The translations under genes and the position numbers were made by a program. A DNA stretch of 64,000 nt from assembly GCF_006442545.2 (NCBI RefSeq), contig NZ_CP083952.1:1853501-1917500 (forward strand). Direction: 5' to 3'. This document shows positions 58,518 to 64,000 of this stretch, piece by piece (position 1 is the stretch's first letter; every line of letters starts with the position of its first letter). The notes under the pieces were generated by a model. It was not told the origin of the DNA. It was given only the letters and a program-made list of their open reading frames with translations, and ran no database searches. This DNA comes from Mesorhizobium sp. B2-1-8 (lineage in GTDB: Bacteria; Pseudomonadota; Alphaproteobacteria; Rhizobiales; Rhizobiaceae).

Positions 58518-58546
58518 TTGATTTATTGGAACGTTCCATTTAATAA
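58518..58546 (+). promoter_or_regulatory. Promoter of the DUF993 gene with LacI operator O2 in the spacer
   Basis: The -35 candidate TTGATT (58518-58523) and the -10 candidate TAATAA (58541-58546) are 17 bp apart. The operator ATTGGAACGTTCCATT (58525-58540), with a perfect TGGAACGTTCCA core, fills the spacer, which would block RNA polymerase. Its axis is 163 bp from that of O1. Confidence 0.75.
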
Positions 58547-58568
58547 GCGCTGCGATAGGGAGAGATCG

Positions 58569-59720
58569 ATGGACATTGCCTTGCCGGGTGAGGGTGCCCG
58601 CAGCACCCGTTACGCGCTTGTCGGAAAGCCCGTCCAACCGGTAATCGGCGCACGGTTTTCGCGGATCGCCTATGCCGCCGCGCATGTCGTCGCCGACCCC
58701 CTAAATATGACCGATCCATGGTCGCGGCCGGTTGTCGACTGGGACAGGACGATGGCGTTTCGTCATCATCTATGGCGGCTCGGCTTCCGCATCGCCGAGG
58801 CGATGGACACGTCGCAGCGCGGCATGGGCTTCGATTGGGCGAGCGCCAGGGAATTGATCCGCCGTTCCATCGCGGAGGCGCGGACCGTCGCTGGCGATCT
58901 CGCCTCGGGCGCCGGAACCGACCACCTCGCGCCGGCGTCGGCCAGGACACTCGACGATGTGATCGCCGCCTATGAGGAGCAGTTCGCTTTCATCGAAGGA
59001 CAGGGCGGCAAGGCGATCATGATGGCCAGCCGCGCGCTGGCGGCCGTGGCGAAGGGGCCGGACGACTACGCCTTGGTTTACGACCGCATATTGGGCCAGG
59101 CCTCCGGCAAGGTCATCCTGCACTGGCTGGGCGATATGTTCGACCCGGCCTTGAAGGGCTATTGGGGCAGCGACGACTTCGAGGCAGCGCTCGATACGGT
59201 GGTCGCCATCATCGAGCGCCATGCCGGCAAGGTCGAAGGCATCAAGATATCGCTGCTCGACGCCGGCAGGGAGGTGGCGCTCAGGAACCGGCTGCCGGAC
59301 GGTGTGTTGATGTTCACCGGCGACGACTTCAATTATCCCGAACTGATTGCCGGAGACGGCAAGCGGCACTCGCACGCACTGCTCGGCATTTTCGACGCGA
59401 TCGCGCCGGTTGCCAATGCCGCGCTGGCGAAGCTGGCTGATGGCGATCGTGCCGGCTATGACGCGCTGATGGCGCCGACCGTGCCTCTGTCACGAAAAAT
59501 CTTCGAGGCGCCGACCGAACATTACAAGGCCGGCATTGTCTTCATGGCCTGGCTCAACGGCCATCAGGACCATTTCGCGATGGTCGGCGGCATGCAGTCG
59601 GCGCGCGGCATCCGCCATTATGCCGAAGTCTTTCGCCTCGCCGACCAGGCCGGATTGCTGGCTGATCCCGACCTTGCCATGTCGCGGATGAAAAGCCTGT
59701 GTGCCGTCGCGGGCGTCTAA
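58569..59720 (+). CDS. DUF993 family protein (dihydrodipicolinate-synthase-like TIM barrel)
   Basis: A 383-residue protein of the DUF993 family, related to the DapA/NAL aldolase barrel. Recognisable stretches are DPWSRPVVDWDRTMAFRHHL and VEGIKISLLD, where the Lys stands in the position expected for a Schiff-base lysine. The middle ALVYDRILGQASGKVILHWL is also characteristic. Activity has not been assigned to the family in my knowledge; an aldol cleavage of a keto-acid sugar is plausible. It is controlled by the LacI operator in its own promoter and is divergent from the sugar operon. GGGAGAG precedes the ATG at 58569. Confidence 0.82.
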   Translation: MDIALPGEGARSTRYALVGKPVQPVIGARFSRIAYAAAHVVADPLNMTDPWSRPVVDWDRTMAFRHHLWRLGFRIAEAMDTSQRGMGFDWASARELIRRSIAEARTVAGDLASGAGTDHLAPASARTLDDVIAAYEEQFAFIEGQGGKAIMMASRALAAVAKGPDDYALVYDRILGQASGKVILHWLGDMFDPALKGYWGSDDFEAALDTVVAIIERHAGKVEGIKISLLDAGREVALRNRLPDGVLMFTGDDFNYPELIAGDGKRHSHALLGIFDAIAPVANAALAKLADGDRAGYDALMAPTVPLSRKIFEAPTEHYKAGIVFMAWLNGHQDHFAMVGGMQSARGIRHYAEVFRLADQAGLLADPDLAMSRMKSLCAVAGV

Positions 59721-59810
59721 ACGAGTTTCGCGATCGAATCTGCCGTCGTCCATTCCGGTGAGCGCCAAGACGGGAGCGCCGTGATGCAAGGGCCGAATGT
59801 CTGGGTTGGA

Positions 59811-59885
59811 TGGTGGGCGTGACAGGGATTGAACCTGTGACCCCTGCAATGTCAATGCAGTGCTCTCCCGCTGAGCTACACGCCC
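59811..59885 (-). tRNA. tRNA-Val (anticodon GAC)
   Basis: On the minus strand the 75-nt cloverleaf has acceptor arms GGGCGTG/CACGCCC, D-arm AGCTCAGCGGGAGAGC, anticodon stem CTGCA with loop TTGACAT and TGCAG (anticodon GAC), and T-arm with GGTTCAATC. The 3' CCA is encoded (59811-59813). No integrase gene or partial duplicate is seen next to it. Confidence 0.95.
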
Positions 59886-60001
59886 ATCCGAAGCCGCGCA
59901 TACACCATTTTTGGTCCGGCGCGTCAATAGCAGGAAAAGAGGAAAAACACGTCGTCTCGCCGCGGCTGTGGAACTGACGCCGGCGGCTTGCGGAAGGTGG
60001 C

Positions 60002-60364
60002 TCAGGCCGCCTGCAGCATCTTCTCGACCTCGTTGACGAGATCGCGCAGGTGGAAGGGCTTGGACAGAACCTTGGCGTCTTTCGGCGCCTTGGAATCCGG
60101 GTTCAGCGCGACGGCGGCGAAACCGGTGATGAACATGACCTTGAGGTCGGGGTCGATCTCGGTGGCGCGGCGTGCCAATTCGATGCCGTCCATCTCCGGC
60201 ATGACGATGTCGGTCAGAAGCAGCGAGAACGGTTCCTCGCGCAGCCGCTCATAGGCGCTGGCGCCGTTGTCGAAATCGCTGACCTGGTAGCCGGCGCGCT
60301 CCAGCGCCTTGACGAGGAACCGACGCATATCGTCATCGTCTTCCGCCAGAAGAATGCGTGCCAT
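60002..60364 (-). CDS. cpdR: CpdR response regulator
   Basis: A 120-residue single receiver domain without an output domain. The acidic pocket is EDDDD at residues 8-12, the phosphoacceptor Asp52 lies in LLTDIVMPEMDG, and SKPFHLRDLV carries the conserved Lys. In alphaproteobacteria CpdR, when unphosphorylated, recruits ClpXP to the pole to degrade CtrA and other substrates. The gene is followed on the opposite strand by the N-formylglutamate amidohydrolase gene, an arrangement conserved in Rhizobiales. The promoter region contains TTAACCAT, a CtrA-like half-site, which is not conclusive. Confidence 0.92.
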   Translation of the reverse strand: MARILLAEDDDDMRRFLVKALERAGYQVSDFDNGASAYERLREEPFSLLLTDIVMPEMDGIELARRATEIDPDLKVMFITGFAAVALNPDSKAPKDAKVLSKPFHLRDLVNEVEKMLQAA

Positions 60365-60526
60365 GATATCCTGTCCGAATCACCCGCCAGAGACTGCCGT
60401 GGGGCAGTCCCGTTAACCATCCTGTATATGAGGAGGTGAGAGTAAACATCAAGTGAACGCGGACGCGCTTGGCCCACATTTGCCCAGCGGCACGACCGCT
60501 GAAATGCTGGACATGCGGCCGGCAAG

Positions 60527-61468
60527 GTGGCAGTTTCGTGTCATGATGCACTGGTGTTTTCGGGTTCGTTCAAATTGAAGACGGCAGCCGAGGATTTTTC
60601 GGTCTTTCCCCCCTTCGAAATCCGTTCGGGCGCCGAGCAGCGCGTCCCCTTCCTCTTCAATTCACCGCATAGCGGCCGCTACTATCCCGAACGCTTCCTT
60701 GCCATGGCAAGGCTCGATCGCAATGCCATCCGCCGCTCGGAGGATTGCTATGTCGACGAGTTGTTCGGCGGCGCCGTGGCGCTGGGCGCGCCGATGCTGG
60801 CGGCGAATTTCCCGCGTGCCTATCTCGACGTCAACCGCGAGCCTTGGGAACTCGACCCGCGCATGTTCGCCGAGCCGGTGCCGTCCTTCTGCAACATCCG
60901 CTCCGCGCGTGTCGCCGGCGGGCTCGGTACCGTGCCTAAGCTGGTGGGCGAGGGGCTCGACATCTATGCGGGCCGCTTGCCGCTCGCCGAGGCGGTTGCC
61001 CGCATCGAGGCCGTCTACAAGCCCTATCACGAAACGCTGAAGCGGCTTTTGACCAGGACCCACGCCCGTTTCGGCTTTGCCGTGCTGATCGATTGCCATT
61101 CGATGCCGGCGAGCATCCGCGTCGGCGACAACGGGCTGCGGCCGGATTTCATCATCGGCGACCGTTTCGGCATCTCGGCCACCTCGGCCTTGACCGAAAC
61201 CGCGATCGGGCTGCTGACCGCGATGGGCTATACCGTTGCTCACAACAAGCCTTATGCCGGCGGTTTCATCACGGAACATTATGGCCGCCCGGCGCGTCAC
61301 CTGCATGCGCTGCAGATTGAGGTCAATCGCGGGCTCTACATGAATGAGCGAACATTCGAGAAGGCCGCCGGCTTCGACGCGCTGGCCGACGATCTGACGC
61401 GGTTTTCAGCCGACCTGATGGCGATGCCGGACCATCATTTCATCGACCTGCCGCTGGCCGCGGAGTGA
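60527..61468 (+). CDS. N-formylglutamate amidohydrolase
   Basis: A 313-residue FGase-family enzyme. Family motifs: FLFNSPHSGRYYPE with metal-binding His, VDELFGGAVALGAPMLAANF, RAYLDVNREPWELDPRMF, VLIDCHSMPAS and ALQIEVNRGLYMNE. It hydrolyses N-formyl-L-glutamate to formate and glutamate in histidine breakdown, although the rest of the hut pathway is not here. It belongs to a different subgroup from the hydrolase at 28782. The GTG start at 60527 is weak; a later GTG near 60554 could be used. It is divergent from cpdR. Confidence 0.88.
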   Translation: MAVSCHDALVFSGSFKLKTAAEDFSVFPPFEIRSGAEQRVPFLFNSPHSGRYYPERFLAMARLDRNAIRRSEDCYVDELFGGAVALGAPMLAANFPRAYLDVNREPWELDPRMFAEPVPSFCNIRSARVAGGLGTVPKLVGEGLDIYAGRLPLAEAVARIEAVYKPYHETLKRLLTRTHARFGFAVLIDCHSMPASIRVGDNGLRPDFIIGDRFGISATSALTETAIGLLTAMGYTVAHNKPYAGGFITEHYGRPARHLHALQIEVNRGLYMNERTFEKAAGFDALADDLTRFSADLMAMPDHHFIDLPLAAE

Positions 61469-61538
61469 AGATCACGCCTTGTCTCATGCGTGCCCAAGAC
61501 ACTTTGCCGTTTTTTGGGCGGCAGGCTCCGGAGCGGTG

Positions 61539-61571
61539 AAAAAAAGACCGCATCGTTTGCACGATACGGTC
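61539..61571 (-). terminator. Rho-independent terminator of the mmgR-type sRNA
   Basis: A stem of about 11 bp with one G-U/mismatch and a 4-nt GCAA loop is followed on the minus strand by TTTTTTT (61545-61539). Confidence 0.85.
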
Positions 61572-61624
61572 GAAGTCTAGGGAGGAAACGCCCAAGGAGG
61601 GCATGGACAGGAAACCCTGTCCGA
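61539..61624 (-). ncRNA. mmgR/suhB-family small RNA (alpha-r8 type)
   Basis: On the minus strand: a 5' hairpin GGACAGG-GTTT-CCTGTCC, a second short stem GCCC-TCCTT-GGGC, then the single-stranded UUUCCUCCCU decamer, and a terminator hairpin (GACCG...CGGTC) with seven T. The decamer and layout are those of the suhB RNA motif (Rfam RF00519, mmgR in Sinorhizobium, family alpha-r8, about 77 nt). The TSS is estimated from the promoter at 61629-61657. The sRNA lies opposite and upstream of a hisN/suhB-like phosphatase gene, as in the motif's first description. Confidence 0.85.
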
Positions 61625-61628
61625 GGAT

Positions 61629-61657
61629 GAGGGTATTGTGCAGCGCACAAATGTCAA
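61629..61657 (-). promoter_or_regulatory. Sigma-70-type promoter of the sRNA
   Basis: On the minus strand TTGACA (61657-61652) and TACCCT (61635-61630) are 16 bp apart, placing the start near 61622-61624. The -10 is imperfect. Confidence 0.6.
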
Positions 61658-61804
61658 GGGACGTTCAGGCTTTTTTAATTCACAGTGATGTGGAAATTGC
61701 CTCCCGATGGCGTTGGAGTGACATTCCGGCAACAGCTATCGCGGCGATAAATCGATAAACATGCTTGTTTTGACGGGCGGCAGAGCCGGTTCGGGCATGC
61801 TGCA

Positions 61805-62593
61805 ATGCGGGAGAATCAGTTGGACATCAGCATCGATTTCATGCGCCGCATTGCGCAAGCGGCAGCGGCGGAGACCTTGCCGCGCTTTCGCGCCCAAGGC
61901 GCGGTCGCCAACAAAGAGAAGGGCAGTTTCGACCCGGTCACCGAGGCCGACCGCGAGGCCGAGCGCGCCATCCGGGCGCTGATATCGGCCGAGTATCCCG
62001 ACCATGGCATCCTGGGCGAAGAGCACGGCAGCGAGAACATCTCCAGCCGGCATGTCTGGGTGATCGATCCGATCGACGGCACGCGCGCCTTCATCTCCGG
62101 CCTGCCGGTATGGGGGACATTGGTCGGGCTGACGGTCGATGGCGATGCGGTCGCTGGCATGATGGCGCAGCCCTTCACCGGCGAGCTGTTCTACGCCAAC
62201 GAGTCCGGCTCGCATTACGAGGGACCGGGGGGGCCGCGAAAACTGTCGACCCGCAAGACGACAAAACTCGATGAGGCGACGCTGTTCACCACCACGCCGG
62301 CGCTGTTCAAGGGCGAGGCACGCACGCGCTACGACGCATTCGAGAAGCAGATACAGCTCGCCCGTTATGGCGCCGATTGCTATGCCTTCGCCATGATCGC
62401 CTCGGGGAGCGTTGACATCGTCGCCGATCCTGGATTGAAGCCCTACGACATCGTGGCGCTGATCCCGATCATCGAGAAAGCCGGCGGGGTCGTCACCACT
62501 TTCGATGGCGGGCCGGCGGAGAATGGCGGCGATGTTCTTGCGGCGGCGACACCGGAGCTTCATGCCGCCGCGATGGCCGCCCTGCGCGGCTGA
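61805..62593 (+). CDS. Inositol-monophosphatase-family phosphatase, HisN/SuhB-like
   Basis: A 262-residue Mg-dependent phosphatase. Motifs in order: GSFDPVTEADREAE, GEEHGSE, VIDPIDGTRAFISG (the DPIDGT metal-binding loop) and a C-terminal PYDIVALIPIIEKAGG with the fourth Asp. The extended FISGLPVWGTLVGL and DGT signature fit histidinol-phosphatase HisN of alphaproteobacteria, but SuhB-like inositol phosphatase is a close alternative. The ATG at 61805 has a weak ribosome site; a TTG at 61820 with GGGAG 6 nt upstream is a strong rival start. The mmgR-type sRNA is transcribed from the opposite strand upstream. Confidence 0.87.
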   Translation: MRENQLDISIDFMRRIAQAAAAETLPRFRAQGAVANKEKGSFDPVTEADREAERAIRALISAEYPDHGILGEEHGSENISSRHVWVIDPIDGTRAFISGLPVWGTLVGLTVDGDAVAGMMAQPFTGELFYANESGSHYEGPGGPRKLSTRKTTKLDEATLFTTTPALFKGEARTRYDAFEKQIQLARYGADCYAFAMIASGSVDIVADPGLKPYDIVALIPIIEKAGGVVTTFDGGPAENGGDVLAAATPELHAAAMAALRG

Positions 62594-62612
62594 TAGGCTT
62601 CTTTGTTGACGC

Positions 62613-62740
62613 TAGAGCGGTTCAGCGTTTGATAGAATCGCCAAACCGCTCTAACTCTTTGTTTTCACGCAATTCCCTGGGGAAAGCGCTACGCGCTTTT
62701 CCCGGGAAAACCGCTACACACTTTTCCTGGAATTGCTCTA
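62613..62740. repeat. Mosaic palindromic intergenic repeat (rhizobial type)
   Basis: Outer arms TAGAGCGGTT (62613-62622) and AACCGCTCTA (62644-62653) form one hairpin. A second inverted pair, GCAATTCC (62669-62676) and GGAATTGC (62729-62736), encloses a stem-loop with GGGGAAAGCGC and GCGCTTTTCCC halves. The composite of CGGTTCAGCGTTTGATAGAA, CCGCTCTAACTCTTTG and AATTGCTCTAG blocks is a familiar Mesorhizobium intergenic repeat. It lies between convergent genes. Confidence 0.75.
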
Positions 62741-62769
62741 GCCTTGCCCTGGAAGGGCCGCGGTGCCCG

Positions 62770-63747
62770 TCAGGCCGTCGGGTCGTCGGAACCGGGGACG
62801 AAGGCGTCGAAGGCAGCGAGGAATTGTTCGCGGTAGAGGTCGACTTCCTGCAGGATTTCGTGTTTGGCGCCGTCGATCATCAACAGCGAACCGAGTCGCA
62901 GGTTTCTCGCATATTTTTCCACCGCCTTGGTCGAGACGACCTGGTCGGCGCCGGCGGCGATGATCAGCAGCGGCACCTGAATGCGGGCCATGAAGTCGGG
63001 GTCGCTGATGGCTTCCGACGCCTTCGCCGCCGCCTGCAGCCAGCGGACCGTCGGGCCGCCAAGCGCCAGTTGCGGATATTCTTCATAGATGCGCGTGTTG
63101 CGGCGATAGCGCTGCGGATCTGATGTCACCTTGTTGACCTCGAAGGGCAGCGTGTGTCTCGGCCGTGGACCCCAGGCGGCGTAGAGCCGGCCGAGCCCCA
63201 GGGCGCAGAAAATCGAACAGGCCCGGCGGACCGTCCCTATCGAGACCGGCAGGTCGGGCAATGTCAGGAATGGCGCGATCAGCACCATGCGCCGCACGCG
63301 GTTCACCATCGATGGCGCGGCAAGCAGCGTGATTACCGCCCCGGCGGAATGAGCGAGGATGTAATAGGGTCCACGGCAGTCCGGCAGCACGATCTCCTCG
63401 AAGAACTGCTCCAGATCGGCCGTATAGTCGCGGAACGACCTGACATAGCCGCGCTGGCGATCGCGGATCAGCCGGTCGGAATCGCCCTGGCCGCGCCAGT
63501 CGAAGGTGGCGACGCCGAAGCCCCGCGCGGCAAGATCGCGGATGGTCTCGAAATATTTCTCGATGCACTCGTTGCGGCCGCCGAGCAGCACCACGGTGCC
63601 GCGGATTGGACGCGCCACCGCTGCGAACAGGCCATAACGTATCTTCTTGCCGTCGCGCGTGGTGAAAAAGCCACCCGTGGCGTTTTCCGGTCGCGGATTG
63701 CCCTCAACTTCGTGAAAAAGGGGTGTGTCGTGGAGGAGATCCGTCAT
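62770..63747 (-). CDS. Alpha/beta-hydrolase, lysophospholipase-like
   Basis: A 325-residue serine hydrolase. FDWRGQGDSDR is the oxyanion turn, ILAHSAGAVITLLA holds the nucleophile Ser in A-H-S-A-G, and the C-terminal AGADQVVSTKA (Asp) and DGAKHEILQE (His) complete the triad. The overall layout is that of PldB-like monoacylglycerol or lysophospholipid hydrolases. No signal peptide. The start at ATG 63747 is chosen because the open frame upstream is composition-driven. It is convergent with the HisN/SuhB-like gene. Confidence 0.85.
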   Translation of the reverse strand: MTDLLHDTPLFHEVEGNPRPENATGGFFTTRDGKKIRYGLFAAVARPIRGTVVLLGGRNECIEKYFETIRDLAARGFGVATFDWRGQGDSDRLIRDRQRGYVRSFRDYTADLEQFFEEIVLPDCRGPYYILAHSAGAVITLLAAPSMVNRVRRMVLIAPFLTLPDLPVSIGTVRRACSIFCALGLGRLYAAWGPRPRHTLPFEVNKVTSDPQRYRRNTRIYEEYPQLALGGPTVRWLQAAAKASEAISDPDFMARIQVPLLIIAAGADQVVSTKAVEKYARNLRLGSLLMIDGAKHEILQEVDLYREQFLAAFDAFVPGSDDPTA

Positions 63748-63864
63748 TCGGCGCTTTGTGCTCGGCGTCTTGGCGCGCCAGCCCTTCGCGGCTGGCCTCA
63801 AGGTGATAGACGCCCACACATCAAAAGCAAAGCAAATCCGGGTTATGGAGGCCTGCAGCGGGGA

Positions 63865-63898
63865 GGGCCGGAAGCGGCTTTGAGCGCGCTTCCGGCCC
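63865..63898. other. Hairpin in the 3' end of the window
   Basis: Perfect 12-bp arms GGGCCGGAAGCG/CGCTTCCGGCCC (63865-63876, 63887-63898) flank a 10-nt loop. No T tract follows on the plus or minus strand, so its role is open. It lies in a stretch from 63748 to 64000 where I find no convincing gene. Confidence 0.5.
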
Positions 63899-64000
63899 CT
63901 GTCGATCCGGGAGGAAGGGACGTTAACACCCGGTTCGGCCTCGATGCGGCACCTCTGCAAATCCGGCGCCGCCAATCCTTGATCTTGAAAGTCACTTTAG

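Noticed and set aside
59811..59885. tRNA-Val as an integration site for a genomic island
   Set aside because: No integrase gene, no partial tRNA duplicate and no change in gene character are seen next to it.
63748..63975. N-terminal extension of the lysophospholipase gene
   Set aside because: No domain similarity and a high Arg content; the ATG at 63747 begins the recognisable protein.

Overview
The window looks like the chromosome of a Rhizobiales alphaproteobacterium, most likely Mesorhizobium or a close relative. This rests on high-GC coding sequence with dense ATGA-type gene overlaps, a CpdR response regulator, a DUF992 secreted protein, a heterotetrameric sarcosine oxidase locus, an mmgR/suhB-type small RNA and several short palindromic intergenic repeats of the kind common in rhizobia. 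I see no phage, plasmid, transposase or CRISPR genes. Most of the window is accessory catabolism and transport.

Layout. 1-1005: end of kdpD and kdpE (potassium sensing). 1031-5958: MFS exporter behind a MerR-type dyad, DUF992 protein, TPR lipoprotein, rpsU, SET-domain protein, an SDR gene remnant and a YrdB-like membrane protein. 6160-11701: sarcosine oxidase soxBDAG plus a small acidic protein. 11772-13606: thuA-like gene coupled to a Gfo/Idh oxidoreductase. 13656-19779: small secreted protein, TetR regulator and an acyl-CoA cluster (APH-type kinase, MaoC hydratase, SDR, divergent ACAD10/11-like dehydrogenase and quinone-oxidoreductase-like protein). 19965-23329: four translationally coupled genes (GT87-like transferase, GtrB, YdjC/NaxD-type deacetylase, GtrA), probably an envelope amino-sugar modification cassette. 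23336-27612: RND efflux pump and adaptor.

27811-35291: RpiR regulator divergent from an N-formylglutamate-amidohydrolase-family hydrolase, amino acid permease, glutamine-synthetase-like ligase, aldehyde dehydrogenase and iron alcohol dehydrogenase. These enzymes fit gamma-glutamylation-based amino-alcohol (for example ethanolamine) catabolism. 35534-39488: ABC importer preceded by three tandem 11-bp PHO-box-like repeats. 39644-43699: CPA1 antiporter, EEP-family phosphodiesterase/nuclease, EamA transporter, a frameshifted MFS remnant and a Dabb protein. 43710-58327 (minus strand): a long LacI-headed operon with Gfo/Idh oxidoreductase, CoA transferase, enoyl-CoA hydratase, aldehyde dehydrogenase, a GtsABC-like sugar importer, two GMC oxidoreductases and an SDR. 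It is divergent from a DUF993 aldolase-like gene, and two matching LacI operators lie in the shared promoter region.

59811-63747: tRNA-Val(GAC), cpdR, a second N-formylglutamate amidohydrolase, an mmgR/suhB-family sRNA upstream of a hisN/suhB-like phosphatase, a mosaic repeat and a lysophospholipase-like hydrolase.

The strongest candidates for undescribed biology are the GtrA-GtrB-deacetylase-GT87 cassette, the gamma-glutamyl amino-alcohol cluster, the PHO-box-controlled importer of unknown substrate, and the LacI-controlled sugar/CoA operon. All functional assignments are from sequence reading only; no database search was run.
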